Notes: generated from the letters alone by a model not told the origin. DNA of 64,000 bases from Sporosarcina sp. ACRSM (GCF_022346545.1 NZ_JAKRNU010000011.1:62001-126000), one strand, 5' to 3'. Positions 26,570-35,408 are shown, counted from the stretch's first letter. Numbers and translations: made by a program.

Positions 26570-26623
26570 AGCTACCCGATCCCAACCAATTCGGCTTGAT
26601 GTTAAGGTCAGGTAGCTATTTTT
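26570..26623. terminator. Bidirectional terminator
   Basis: AGCTACC (26570-26576) pairs with GGTAGCT (26611-26617) followed by ATTTTT; reaches the stop of the convergent zinc-ribbon gene. Confidence 0.6.
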
Positions 26624-26916
26624 CATTTTTGAAAACTTAATCCTTCTACCTCTAAAGCAGCCCTCAGTTTGGGCAAAGAAGCAGGTCCCATGCCATGAAA
26701 TGTCAAAATCTCTTTTTCACTATAGTTGGAGAGTTGTTCCAAAGAAGTGATTCCATTACTCTCCAACGCGCGTCGAGCTGGTGCCGAAAGAGTTGAAAGA
26801 AACCCGCTTTCAGGTTTCCGTTCTTGCTCGCAAATCGGGCATGTCGGGCAATCACTGCTCTTCTCATATTCATGCCCATTGTCGCAAACCCTTAATGTTT
26901 TCTCTGATTTCGCCAT
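26623..26916 (-). CDS. Zinc-ribbon protein with RNA-polymerase-alpha-CTD-like helix-hairpin-helix domain
   Basis: 97 residues. The N-terminal third contains a zinc-ribbon pattern (Cys11, Cys23, CPIC near 26-29 together with a His), and the C-terminal 55 residues (APARRALESNGITSLEQL...LTFHGMGPASLPKLRAAL) read like the helix-hairpin-helix fold of the RNA polymerase alpha C-terminal domain. It is soluble and could bind DNA. It sits 25 bases downstream of the RNase H-like gene in the same orientation, so the two are probably co-transcribed. A nucleic-acid role is inferred from both domains; no specific function is known to me. Confidence 0.75.
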   Translation of the reverse strand: MAKSEKTLRVCDNGHEYEKSSDCPTCPICEQERKPESGFLSTLSAPARRALESNGITSLEQLSNYSEKEILTFHGMGPASLPKLRAALEVEGLSFQK

Positions 26917-26941
26917 GCTGTAATCCCCTTTCTCCTTTCAA

Positions 26942-27595
26942 TTATCGTTCAATCGTCGCGGTAATTTCAATGCCCTTCAATGCCTGCGTAGCGAGCCGAT
27001 CCGCTTCTGTATTCGCTTTTCTCGACACGAGCTCATATTCCGGATCAATGCCCAGCGCTTTCATTTTTGCTTCGATTCGGTCTGCCCAGTTGGATAATGT
27101 CTGTTCAATGACCGGCCATTCTTCGCTCAGATGATGAATGACGACTCGAGAATCACCGAAAAACTTGACCGGCAAATGATGGGCTTCCAATAATTCAAGC
27201 TCTTGCAAGCATAGATGGAGCGCCGCGTATTCCGCTTCGTTATTTGACGTGAGCCCCGTGACCGATGCGTTCCGTCTCAACCTATATGATTTTCCGCTCT
27301 GGTCATAATGGATAACGCATCCTAAGCCCGCTGCCTTTGTCGTCTGATCAAAACCGCCATCAAAATATACCGTAATATTATGCGGCTCCGTTTCAATACC
27401 TTTCAAATAACTTTTCAGTTCTTTAACCGTCCACGAACTGTCAAACCGATCGATGAACTGCATATTTTTTGCACGACCGGTCTTCTCCAAATCTTCGGCG
27501 ATCACTAATGCTTGTGCCGCTGCCATTTCTTCCGATCGAAACGTAGTCTCCACACCCTTCGGTGATCTGTATATCCATTCAATTAATACATTCAT
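26942..27595 (-). CDS. RNase H-like (reverse-transcriptase-like, RNase HI family) protein
   Basis: 217 residues from the ATG at 27595, seven bases from GGAGG; the 42-codon upstream extension has no ribosome site. The first 80 residues are a small N-terminal domain, and residues about 85-215 form an RNase HI fold with the four acidic catalytic positions visible: Asp in YFDGGF, Glu in NNEAEYAAL, Asp in GDSRVV and Asp in ANTEADRLA. The protein should cleave RNA of RNA-DNA hybrids in the cytoplasm (family knowledge). This N-terminal-extended form is common in Bacillales. It probably shares a transcript with the zinc-ribbon gene downstream. Confidence 0.88.
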   Translation of the reverse strand: MNVLIEWIYRSPKGVETTFRSEEMAAAQALVIAEDLEKTGRAKNMQFIDRFDSSWTVKELKSYLKGIETEPHNITVYFDGGFDQTTKAAGLGCVIHYDQSGKSYRLRRNASVTGLTSNNEAEYAALHLCLQELELLEAHHLPVKFFGDSRVVIHHLSEEWPVIEQTLSNWADRIEAKMKALGIDPEYELVSRKANTEADRLATQALKGIEITATIER

Positions 27596-27805
27596 CGCAA
27601 TTCCTCCATCACTGTCAGTCTTTATATTTATTCCCCTTCTTTTCAAAAATGCATCCTTTTCATTTATCGTATTTATAATTTCCCGAGTTCGCCCCATTTC
27701 TCCAAGACAAAACGTCTGCAATAATGTTTGAAAACGCCTTGTTCGGGAACTTAATACGGATGAGGCATTTTTATATTCCCACTCGTCTGACTCTTTGTAT
27801 AGACA

Positions 27806-27833
27806 TTGACAATTATAGGTGAAAGCGTATACT
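27806..27833 (+). promoter_or_regulatory. Predicted sigma-A promoter of the nucleoside operon, overlapped by a cre-like site
   Basis: TTGACA (27806-27811), 16 bases, TATACT (27828-27833). TGAAAGCGTATACT (27820-27833) matches the cre consensus at most positions and covers the -10, so CcpA binding would block the promoter directly. Confidence 0.65.
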
Positions 27834-27967
27834 GAAACATGTGTTTTAAAAAGAAAACTATTGTCAAAAAATAAAGAAAGTTCATCTGTACTTTGTTCTA
27901 GGAGGCTCCCCTATCGAAAAGATTTTTTTATAACTCGACCGTCTAAAATTCGGTAACCCGTAAAGAA

Positions 27968-27981
27968 TGTAAGCGCTGACG
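27968..27981. promoter_or_regulatory. Second cre-like site before nupC
   Basis: TGTAAGCGCTGACG fits TGWAANCGNTNWCA except for the last base. It lies only five bases before the nupC ribosome site, a position suited to transcriptional roadblock. Confidence 0.6.
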
Positions 27982-27997
27982 AAAAAGGAGGATTCAC

Positions 27998-29179
27998 TTG
28001 AACATTCTTTTCTTACTCACTGGAGTCTTGCTCGTATTTGGTATTGCCTTTCTAGTTAGTAATGATCGTAAAAAAATAAAATATAAACGTATTTTGCTCA
28101 TGTTAGCAATCCAAATTGTATTAGTGTTTCTCATGATGAACACGAATATCGGCCTCATTGCGATTACCAAAATAGGTGTATTTTTTGAAAACCTAATGGC
28201 GATTGCAGATGCAGGTATTCAATTTGTTTTTGGTGGTATGGTCAATGAAGGGGCTACAACGTTTTTCTTTGTAGCACTATTACCATTGGTGTTCATGGCC
28301 GTGTTGATCGGTATTTTGAATTACATTAAAGTATTGCCATTCATCATCAAATATTTAGGTTTGTTTTTAAGCAAAATTACAGGAATGGGTAAACTGGAGA
28401 GCTATTTTGCCGTTTCCACGTCTGTCCTTGGACAACCTGAAGTATTCTTAACGATCACTAAACAGATTCCACTATTAACGCAAAAAAGACTATATACCAT
28501 TTGTACGTCCGCGATGAGCGCTATCAGTATGGCGATGGCTGGAGCTTATATGACGATGCTGGAGCCGAAATTTGTCGTGACAGCTGTTGTGCTCAATATC
28601 TTCAGTGCGCTGATTGTTGCGAACATTATTAACCCGTATGATCTAGACGAAAAAGAAGACCTCATGCAAATTGAAGAAACGAAACGAGTTCCTTTCTTCC
28701 AAATGATTGGCGATAGCGTCATGGATGGCTTTAAAGTTGTCATCGTCGTTGCCGCGATGCTCTTAGGATTTATCGCCTTAATGGAATTGGTGAATGTGAT
28801 GTTCGAAGGAATCTTCCAAATTTCCTTCCAGACAATGATCGGCTATATTTTTGCACCGATCGCCTTCCTCATGGGGGTTCCTTGGGGAGAAGCAGTACAA
28901 GCAGGGGGTATTATGGCGACCAAACTCATTACGAATGAATTCGTAGCGATGTTGAATTTCGGTGAGATTTCTTCGAATCTTTCCGACAAAACGATTGCCA
29001 TCGTATCCGTCTACCTCGTGAGCTTCGCGAACTTTGGAACGGTGGGCATCGTTTCAGGTTCCATCAAATCGATCAGTGAAAAACAAGGAAATTATGTTTC
29101 AAAATTCGCGTTAAAACTGTTATTGGGAGCGACACTCGCTTCCGTCATTTCAGGAACCATGATTGGACTCATTATGTAA
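27998..29179 (+). CDS. nupC: Concentrative nucleoside transporter (NupC/CNT family)
   Basis: 393 residues, normal length, with about ten hydrophobic segments and CNT landmarks: GGMVNEGATTFFFVALLPLVFMAVLI near residue 80, GQPEVFLTITKQIP near 148, SAISMAMAGAYM near 176, and TNEFVAMLNF with SVYLVSFANFGTVGIVSG near 310-350. It imports nucleosides with H+ or Na+. The start is a TTG at 27998 preceded by AAAGGAGG. It is the first gene of the operon with nucleoside hydrolase and ribokinase: uptake, cleavage and ribose phosphorylation in order. Two cre-like sites upstream suggest catabolite repression. Confidence 0.94.
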   Translation: MNILFLLTGVLLVFGIAFLVSNDRKKIKYKRILLMLAIQIVLVFLMMNTNIGLIAITKIGVFFENLMAIADAGIQFVFGGMVNEGATTFFFVALLPLVFMAVLIGILNYIKVLPFIIKYLGLFLSKITGMGKLESYFAVSTSVLGQPEVFLTITKQIPLLTQKRLYTICTSAMSAISMAMAGAYMTMLEPKFVVTAVVLNIFSALIVANIINPYDLDEKEDLMQIEETKRVPFFQMIGDSVMDGFKVVIVVAAMLLGFIALMELVNVMFEGIFQISFQTMIGYIFAPIAFLMGVPWGEAVQAGGIMATKLITNEFVAMLNFGEISSNLSDKTIAIVSVYLVSFANFGTVGIVSGSIKSISEKQGNYVSKFALKLLLGATLASVISGTMIGLIM

Positions 29180-29191
29180 GGGGGAAGTACG

Positions 29192-30127
29192 ATGACTACA
29201 AGAAAAATTATTATGGATTGTGATCCAGGACATGATGACGCGATTGCGATCATTTTAGCAGCAGCGCAGCCTGAATTGGATATTTTAGCAATAACAACCG
29301 TATCTGGCAATGCCGAAATTGAAAAAACAACGGATAATGCATTAAAAATTTGTGACTTGGTTTCTTTAACGGACGTCATCGTCTCTAAAGGGGCAAGCGA
29401 GCCATTGGTCCGATTACGTGAAACGGCGCCGGGCATCCACGGAGATTCAGGTTTGGATGGTCCGGAACTGCCAGCACCATCCCGCAGCTGGAGTGAGGAA
29501 CACGGGGCGGATACGATCATCCGATTGGTCAAAGAATCAAACGAACCTGTGACGATTCTTCCGACTGGACCGTTGACAAACGTTGCATTGGCGCTTACAA
29601 AGGCACCAGAAATTAAAGAAAACATCGAAGAAATCGTCCTGATGGGTGGCGGCACATTCGGTAACTGGACACCGTCTGCCGAGTTTAATATTTGGGCGGA
29701 TCCGGAAGCGGCGAGAAAAGTGTTCGAAAGCGGCATTCCGACTGTCGTAATGGGACTTGATATTACACACCAAGCGTTGGCGACAAAAGAAGTGATCGAG
29801 CAAGTGAATCAAATCGACAATCGTGTCGCGAACATCGTCGGTGAACTATTGGTCTTCTTTGCATCGACTTATAAAGAAATGTTCGATTTTGACGGCGCAC
29901 CGGTCCACGATGTCCTCACTGTTGCCTATTTGGTCGCACCGGAATTATTTACGATGAAGGATGTCAACATTGCCGTGGAAACGAAAGGCGAATTTACTGC
30001 GGGAACGACGTTAGTGGACCTGCACGGAGTCACAGGCAGAGAAGTGAATGCGAAGTTCGGTGTGGAACTTGATGTAGATGGTTTTTGGAAATTGATGATC
30101 GAGGCGCTTAAGAAGTACTCAAATTAA
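29192..30127 (+). CDS. Inosine/uridine-preferring nucleoside hydrolase (IunH family)
   Basis: 311 residues, full length. The N-terminal DCDPGHDDAIAI calcium-binding motif (residues 9-20), the ILPTGPLTNVALAL segment near 114, MGGG near 152, the EFNIWADPEAA segment near 168 and the active-site His in DFDGAPVHDVLTVAYL near 240 are all present. It hydrolyses ribonucleosides to base and ribose in the cytoplasm. It follows nupC by 12 bases and precedes ribokinase by 34, so it forms the middle step of a salvage/catabolic pathway. Base preference cannot be read reliably. Confidence 0.94.
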   Translation: MTTRKIIMDCDPGHDDAIAIILAAAQPELDILAITTVSGNAEIEKTTDNALKICDLVSLTDVIVSKGASEPLVRLRETAPGIHGDSGLDGPELPAPSRSWSEEHGADTIIRLVKESNEPVTILPTGPLTNVALALTKAPEIKENIEEIVLMGGGTFGNWTPSAEFNIWADPEAARKVFESGIPTVVMGLDITHQALATKEVIEQVNQIDNRVANIVGELLVFFASTYKEMFDFDGAPVHDVLTVAYLVAPELFTMKDVNIAVETKGEFTAGTTLVDLHGVTGREVNAKFGVELDVDGFWKLMIEALKKYSN

Positions 30128-30161
30128 GGGCGTTCGTATACCCTTTAAGTGAGGTGAAAAT

Positions 30162-31043
30162 ATGATTACCGTAATCGGAAGCATTAATATGGATTTGGTC
30201 GTGGAAACGGACTATGTACCTGAAAAAGGGGAAACGACGTTAGGCAAGACTTTTTCAACATTTTTTGGCGGAAAAGGGGCAAACCAAGTTGTCTCCATCG
30301 CACGTTTAGGAAAGGCAGCGCAAATGATTGGTGCTTGTGGTACCGATCAGTACGGTGAAATGGCATTAGCCTCCTTACAACAAGAAAACGTGAAAACGGA
30401 TCATGTCTTTGCAATCCCTGACGAATCGACAGGCATCGCTTCCATCATTGTTTCAGAGGCCGATAACCGGATTATCGTCGTTCCCGGTGCAAATAACCGC
30501 CTAACACCTGATCATATCGAACAAGTGAAACAGGAGATCATCGGCAGTGAACTCGTCGTCATCCAGCTGGAAATACCGACGGAGACCGTCCAGGCAGCGC
30601 TAGAAATTTGTCAGGAACATCAGATCCCTGTCGTCTTAAATCCGGCACCTGTCGATCATTTCCAACAGGAGTTCATCGATTTAGCCACTTATTTGACGCC
30701 GAATGAATCGGAATGTAGACAAATCTTCGGTGAGAATATTGAAAAAGCATTGGAACAATATCCAAATAAATTAATTATTACATTAGGTGATAAAGGTGCT
30801 CGTTTCTTTGATGGAGAACAGCATCATTTCATCCAAGGATTCCAAACGACACCGGTCGATACAACCGGTGCCGGCGATACATTTAACGGCAGCTTCGCCG
30901 TTGCTGTTGCGGAGGGAAAGAGAATAGAAGAGGCGATAAAGTTTGCCAATGCAAGTGCATCCCTCTCCGTGGAGAAAAAAGGAGCCCAGAATGGCATGCC
31001 TTCGTTGGAATCTGTATTGGAACGTTTGAGTTTAGAACAATAA
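30162..31043 (+). CDS. rbsK: Ribokinase
   Basis: 293 residues. PfkB fold: GSINMDLVVETDYVPEKGET at the N terminus, GGKGANQVVSIARLG near residue 38, and the catalytic DTTGAGDTFNGSFA near residue 232. It phosphorylates ribose released by the nucleoside hydrolase to ribose-5-phosphate. It is separated from the usual rbsDACB genes, so here it is dedicated to nucleoside-derived ribose. The ATG follows GTGAGGTG. The operon ends at the hairpin at 31050-31091. Confidence 0.94.
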   Translation: MITVIGSINMDLVVETDYVPEKGETTLGKTFSTFFGGKGANQVVSIARLGKAAQMIGACGTDQYGEMALASLQQENVKTDHVFAIPDESTGIASIIVSEADNRIIVVPGANNRLTPDHIEQVKQEIIGSELVVIQLEIPTETVQAALEICQEHQIPVVLNPAPVDHFQQEFIDLATYLTPNESECRQIFGENIEKALEQYPNKLIITLGDKGARFFDGEQHHFIQGFQTTPVDTTGAGDTFNGSFAVAVAEGKRIEEAIKFANASASLSVEKKGAQNGMPSLESVLERLSLEQ

Positions 31044-31049
31044 ATCGAA

Positions 31050-31091
31050 GGCGCTAACTTCCAATCTTGTTTAGATTTGGAAGTTGGCGCC
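31050..31091. terminator. Intrinsic terminator, convergent
   Basis: GGCGCTAACTTCCAA pairs with TTGGAAGTTGGCGCC around a 12-base loop, a 15-bp stem with one G-T position, between rbsK and the convergent DinB gene. Confidence 0.8.
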
Positions 31092-31098
31092 TATTTCA

Positions 31099-31572
31099 TT
31101 AACCTTGCATTTCTTTTGTCGGACCCATGATAGGTGGGACAGTTAACCCCGCCTGGCGAAGGAGAACAGTCATTTGTCCACGATGATGTGTTTCGTGGCT
31201 GATAAGCATGCTTAATAATTTCCCGCGTTTAGTTGGACCTGTGAAACCGGTAACTTCCCCGAGTAGGTCTTCATCAGTCAGTTTCGTTGCTTCTTCCTTA
31301 ATCGCTTGAGCGAGTGTTTCATACCTCTCAACAATTTCTTGCGCACTTGTTGGTTGAGGATCCTGTTGACCAGGCCCTTGAACTTGAAAACCAGCAAAAT
31401 GGCCGAAAGCCCCCGCTGCGCCAACCAAATGCCACGACAACCAGCCAAGCGAGCTATGACCTTCTACAATTGCCTGACCAAGTTTTTCATCTGTCATCGC
31501 TTTCATCACGTTAGCAGTTCCTTCAGACGACACTGTCCAATCCTCTAAAAAGTCTTCTACTTTACGATACAT
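31099..31572 (-). CDS. DinB-family protein
   Basis: 157 residues from the ATG at 31572 (AAGGAG with nine-base spacing; the in-frame TTG at 31578 is too close). Four-helix DinB/YfiT-like fold with the expected metal-binding histidines: His in LSWHLVGA near residue 49 and HETHHRGQM near residue 128-136. Such proteins bind a divalent metal and many act as thiol (bacillithiol)-dependent transferases in Firmicutes; substrate unknown. It is monocistronic and leftward. Confidence 0.82.
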   Translation of the reverse strand: MYRKVEDFLEDWTVSSEGTANVMKAMTDEKLGQAIVEGHSSLGWLSWHLVGAAGAFGHFAGFQVQGPGQQDPQPTSAQEIVERYETLAQAIKEEATKLTDEDLLGEVTGFTGPTKRGKLLSMLISHETHHRGQMTVLLRQAGLTVPPIMGPTKEMQG

Positions 31573-31742
31573 ACCCAATCACTCCTTAGTAGTGTTTCCT
31601 CACAATTGTAGTGATCAGCGTTTTCCTTGTCCAATTTACTGACTGTTCACGTTTAATCATCCAGATAAAATACGTATTAATCTTCATGAAAGATGCGAGG
31701 CACATTGGTGTTTGTATTTTGCATCTTTTGTAACTACACATA

Positions 31743-32165
31743 TTACTGTTGCTCCGCATACTTTTTAAAATTGTTTAAAATCGCTTGCCAGCCTTCTTGT
31801 TGCATATCAATCGGATTCGTTGTTTCGGGTTCAAATATTTCGATCACCTTCGTATCATTTCCTTGGGGAATAAAGGAGATTTCAACCTTTCTTCCATCTT
31901 CTAAGGTATAAGAAATGAAATCGTGAACACGCACTTCGTCATAGATGCCGCCAAAGTCAAAACCGAAGCTTCCATCTTTCGCTTCCATCCTGGTAACAAA
32001 CTTTCCGCCAGTTCTTAAATCATTTTCAGCGTATGGCGTATGCCAATCATCAGAGGCATTGCTCCACTTCGTAATATGTTCGGGCACTGTCCAAAATCCC
32101 CATACATTCTCCACTGTGGCATGCACAATCGTTTCAACTGTTATTCCCGAATGATTCGCATCCAT
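31743..32165 (-). CDS. SRPBCC (AHSA1-type) domain protein
   Basis: 140 residues covering one START/AHSA1 domain: ETIVHATVENVWGFWTVPEHITKW at the N terminus, YEVRVHDF-like beta strands in the centre and the closing helix GWQAILNNFKKYAEQ. Proteins of this group form a hydrophobic cavity that binds lipids or small hydrophobic molecules; their physiological role is mostly unknown. The ATG follows AAAGGAG. Transcribed leftward, divergent from the methionine operon; the 32166-32377 stretch upstream is AT-rich without other recognisable signals. Confidence 0.82.
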   Translation of the reverse strand: MDANHSGITVETIVHATVENVWGFWTVPEHITKWSNASDDWHTPYAENDLRTGGKFVTRMEAKDGSFGFDFGGIYDEVRVHDFISYTLEDGRKVEISFIPQGNDTKVIEIFEPETTNPIDMQQEGWQAILNNFKKYAEQQ

Positions 32166-32377
32166 CTTTTCAGCTCCTTTTTTTCGAAGTTATTCTTTTT
32201 ATAATTCGTCATCTCTAACAGCTATACCTTTTCTAGTTTATCCGAAAACAAGCGACTAAAAACAAACGGCGAGAACCAAGTTTAGGCATGATTTACCATC
32301 GTATTAGACCCCATTATCTTTCATACGCCAATTTTCGACATTTTTCTAATTCAAACAACATTTTTTCTCGGTACTGA

Positions 32378-32406
32378 TTGACGAAGCCACTCAGATGCAG
32401 TATAGT
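32378..32406 (+). promoter_or_regulatory. Sigma-A promoter of the metQNI operon
   Basis: TTGACG (32378-32383), 17-base spacer, TATAGT (32401-32406), about 30 bases upstream of the S-box aptamer. Confidence 0.7.
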
Positions 32407-32438
32407 ATTTCACAACAGTATTATTGACATAACATATA

Positions 32439-32555
32439 TCTCTCATGAAGAGAAGCTGAGGGACTGGCCCATTGAAGCTCGGCAACCAACCATACTATCG
32501 AGTGTGGAAAGGTGCTAAATCCTGCAAAACAAAATTGTTTTGAAAAATGAGAGAG
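32439..32555 (+). promoter_or_regulatory. SAM-I (S-box) riboswitch aptamer
   Basis: P1 formed by TCTCTCAT (32439-32446) and ATGAGAGA near 32548. The conserved core AGAGAAGCTGAGGGACTGGCCC, here seen in two parts as AAGCTGAGGGA and CTGGCCC, is followed by GAAGCTCGGCAACC and GGTGCTAAATCC, the hallmark S-box sequence. SAM binding stabilises P1 and so the downstream terminator. It controls a methionine transporter operon, the usual target. Confidence 0.95.
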
Positions 32556-32583
32556 GACGTCTGCGTTTATTACAATGCTTATG

Positions 32584-32609
32584 AACCTCTCATTTCGAGA
32601 GGTTTTTTT
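32584..32609 (+). terminator. Riboswitch expression-platform terminator
   Basis: AACCTCTC-ATTTC-GAGAGGTTTTTTT. The CCTCTC arm can instead pair with the GAGAGG at 32551-32556 of the P1 3' strand, giving the antiterminator when SAM is low. Confidence 0.92.
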
Positions 32610-32697
32610 ATTATTTTCTACTAAGTTGTCGGTAATCCACTGTTCAAGCTTTTTAGTTTACCAAGCATCAAGAAAAACAATAGATTGGAGAAGTGTT

Positions 32698-33522
32698 ATG
32701 AAAAAGTTACTATTTACAGCATTACTCATTTTAGTTTTAACAGCACTTGCTGCATGCGGTGGCAAGGACAAGTCCGAAGAAGCAACAGAAAGTTTATTAA
32801 GTGATGGAGTTCTAACCGTTGGTGTCACTGCTGGTCCACACGAAGAAATCGTTGAAAAAGTGAAAGAACTGGCGGCAAAAGATGGTCTTGAAATTAAAAT
32901 ACAACCATTTTCTGATTACGTAATGCCAAACGTTGCGTTAGCCGAGAGTGAGATTGATATGAATATCTTCCAAACGATTCCTTTCTTTGAACAAATGAAA
33001 AAAGACCGGAACTTGGATCTCGTTTCTGTAGGTGAAACAGTCACTTTCCCAATGGGTATTTACTCTAACGAAGTAAAAGATGTAAGCGAACTGCCTGAAG
33101 GTGCGAAAATCGGCTTACCGAACGATCCGACTCAAGGTGGACGCGCACTGATGCTCTTTGAAAGTGCGGGCATGATTACAATCGAAGAAGGTCTAGATTC
33201 CAATGCGACGGTCAATGATATCGTCGACAACCCAAAACAATTCCAATTTATTGAATTGGATGCGGCACAAATCCCTCGTCAATTGATCGAACTTGACGCG
33301 GCAGCCATCAACACGAACTTCGCCATCGATGCGGGTCTATCGCCAGCGGAAGATTCCATTTTCATCGAGCCGAAAGATTCTCCGTTCGTCAACATTATCG
33401 CTGTCAGAGCCGAATCAAAAGATGATGAAGTGATTCAGCAATTTGTCGATTTATATCGTTCTGAAGAAGTGAAACAATTTATCGAAGAACGATTTGATGG
33501 ATCTCTCATTCCTTCTTGGTAA
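32698..33522 (+). CDS. metQ: Methionine-binding lipoprotein of the MetNIQ transporter
   Basis: 274 residues from the ATG at 32698 (GGAG seven bases upstream). Lipoprotein signal with lipobox LAAC (Cys21). The NLPA/MetQ domain follows, with GVTAGPHEEI, NVALAESEIDMNIFQTIPFFEQ and GLPNDPTQGGRALML. It captures methionine outside the membrane. Unusually it is the first gene, ahead of metN and metI, whereas the common order is metNIQ. Control by the S-box riboswitch confirms the methionine assignment. A hairpin at 33581-33606 follows. Confidence 0.95.
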   Translation: MKKLLFTALLILVLTALAACGGKDKSEEATESLLSDGVLTVGVTAGPHEEIVEKVKELAAKDGLEIKIQPFSDYVMPNVALAESEIDMNIFQTIPFFEQMKKDRNLDLVSVGETVTFPMGIYSNEVKDVSELPEGAKIGLPNDPTQGGRALMLFESAGMITIEEGLDSNATVNDIVDNPKQFQFIELDAAQIPRQLIELDAAAINTNFAIDAGLSPAEDSIFIEPKDSPFVNIIAVRAESKDDEVIQQFVDLYRSEEVKQFIEERFDGSLIPSW

Positions 33523-33580
33523 TGAAAACGAATGTTTGAAATTCCATCATTCCAAACTGGAATGAATAATTAGTTCAGGG

Positions 33581-33606
33581 AACGTTACCGCTCAAGGTAA
33601 CGTTTT
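33581..33606 (+). terminator. Hairpin between metQ and metN, possible partial terminator
   Basis: AACGTTACC (33581-33589) pairs perfectly with GGTAACGTT (33596-33604), then TTCTTT. Inside the operon, so it could lower metN/metI levels relative to metQ or protect the metQ 3' end. Confidence 0.6.
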
Positions 33607-33627
33607 CTTTCAAAAGGAGATTAAACA

Positions 33628-34647
33628 GTGATTGTATTGGAAAATGTTTCGAAAGTTTTCCCTGCGAAAAACAATGAAGTAACAGCCGTCGATAAAGCAA
33701 ATATTCATGTGAAAAAAGGCGAGATCCATGGCGTTATCGGCTATAGTGGTGCCGGGAAAAGTACGTTGATCCGTTGCGTGAACTTGCTGGAACGACCGAC
33801 AAGTGGAAAAATCTATATTAACGGGGAAGAACTCACTTCTCTCCCTCCTCATAAACTAGACAATGCACGTCGCAAAATCGGGATGATTTTCCAAGGCTTT
33901 AACTTGCTAAAGACGGCAACGGTCTACGACAATATCGCCATTCCTCTTAAATTGATCGGGATTGATAAGGCGGAAGTAAAAGCACGTACTGAAAAGTATT
34001 TGGAAATCGTCGGTTTAGCCGATAAACATCAAAGCTTCCCGTCCCAATTGTCCGGGGGACAAAAGCAACGTGTCGCAATTGCGAGGGCATTGGCGCAAGA
34101 GCCTGAGATTTTACTTAGCGATGAGGCAACGAGTGCACTTGACCCTGAAACAACGGAATCTATCCTCGATCTCCTGTTGAAAATCAACGAAGAGTTCGGC
34201 ATAACAATATTACTGATTACACATGAAATGAATGTTATACAAAAAATTTGCGATTATGTCTACGTTTTGGAAAGCGGAAAAATCGTAGAACACGGTACAA
34301 CGATTGACTTGTTTTCAAACCCTCAAAAACCAACGACTACTAAATTTTTGGGCACCATCGCTCAACGGAATTTATCCCCGTCCCTCATTTCACAATTAAA
34401 TTTAACAGGTTCTGTTCAACGATTGACGTTTACTGGCGACATTGCGGGAGAACCATTGTTAGCGGAAATGAGTAAACGATTTGCCGTTGTGCCTAACATT
34501 TTAGCAGCTAATATTATTGAACTGAAAAATGGCGTGATTGGGAATTTAGTTGTTCACGTTGCAGGTGAAAAAGAAGAAGTTGAAAATGCATTGCTTTTCC
34601 TACATGAGCAAGGCGTTGGCACGGAAGAATTGGAGGGTCAAAATTGA
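33628..34647 (+). CDS. metN: Methionine ABC transporter, ATP-binding protein
   Basis: 339 residues. Walker A GYSGAGKST (near 38), signature LSGGQKQR (near 140), Walker B ILLSDEATSALD (near 160), and a C-terminal NIL/ACT-like domain (about 265-335) that senses methionine and inhibits transport, as in E. coli MetN. Start is GTG at 33628 after AAAGGAG. The stop overlaps the TTG start of metI (TTGA), so translation is coupled. Confidence 0.95.
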   Translation: MIVLENVSKVFPAKNNEVTAVDKANIHVKKGEIHGVIGYSGAGKSTLIRCVNLLERPTSGKIYINGEELTSLPPHKLDNARRKIGMIFQGFNLLKTATVYDNIAIPLKLIGIDKAEVKARTEKYLEIVGLADKHQSFPSQLSGGQKQRVAIARALAQEPEILLSDEATSALDPETTESILDLLLKINEEFGITILLITHEMNVIQKICDYVYVLESGKIVEHGTTIDLFSNPQKPTTTKFLGTIAQRNLSPSLISQLNLTGSVQRLTFTGDIAGEPLLAEMSKRFAVVPNILAANIIELKNGVIGNLVVHVAGEKEEVENALLFLHEQGVGTEELEGQN

Positions 34648-35315
34648 ACGGATACGAAGATTTTATCCAAAAGTGGTTGCCCATCATTGGACAATCAACA
34701 ATCGAGACATTCCAAATGGTCGGAATCGCTCTGTTATTTTCCATCATCATCGGGATTCCATTAGGGATTTTATTGGTCTTATCAAGACCAGGACAAGCGC
34801 TTGATAATAAATTGCTATACCATACGTTAAATTTAATCATCAACATCATTAGGTCCATTCCATTTATCATCTTGTTATTTTTCATTTTGCCATTCACGAA
34901 GCTGATTGTCGGCACGTCGATCGGCGTCAAAGGGGTTATCGTACCGCTTGTACTATATACATCCCCCTATATTGCACGTCTGATGGAATCTGCACTTCTT
35001 GAAGTCGAGCAAGGTGTCGTAGAAGCTTACACTGCGATGGGTATCAAAACAAGAAAAATTATTTGGCATGTTATGTTACGGGAAGCACGTCCATCTATCA
35101 TTTTGGGATTGACGATTGCTACCGTCAGTCTAATCGGGGCGACGGCGATGGCTGGGCTTGTTGGCGCCGGCGGTTTAGGTGACTTGGCCTATCGTTTCGG
35201 CCATTTGAGATACGAAGTCGACGTCATGTACGCAACGGTCTTGATTCTCATTATTATTGTCCAATTGATCCAGTCGCTCGGCAATCGTCTTGCTGCTCGT
35301 ATTAAAAAAGACTAA
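34644..35315 (+). CDS. metI: Methionine ABC transporter, permease
   Basis: 223 residues with five membrane segments and the coupling motif EAYTAMGIKTRKIIWHVMLREA near residues 127-148. Starts with a TTG overlapping the metN stop, preceded by GGAGGGTC. It forms the membrane channel of the D/L-methionine importer with MetN and MetQ. Last gene of the S-box operon; the following gene at 35409 is about 90 bases away with its own ribosome site. Confidence 0.94.
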   Translation: MNGYEDFIQKWLPIIGQSTIETFQMVGIALLFSIIIGIPLGILLVLSRPGQALDNKLLYHTLNLIINIIRSIPFIILLFFILPFTKLIVGTSIGVKGVIVPLVLYTSPYIARLMESALLEVEQGVVEAYTAMGIKTRKIIWHVMLREARPSIILGLTIATVSLIGATAMAGLVGAGGLGDLAYRFGHLRYEVDVMYATVLILIIIVQLIQSLGNRLAARIKKD

Positions 35316-35408
35316 ATGAAGCATATATTGAAGTTTGTGGCTATTAGCACCGAGACGAACAGCGTTTTTTTATAGTAGACAAATTCATCTGATACGGAGT
35401 GAGCAACA

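Noticed and set aside
27834-27967. Purine riboswitch before nupC
   Set aside because: The expected paired P2/P3 loops and conserved core are absent; control is better explained by the cre-like sites.
32575-32697. Upstream extension of metQ (start at 32575)
   Set aside because: It runs through the riboswitch terminator and lacks a ribosome site; the ATG at 32698 has a signal peptide and a proper site.
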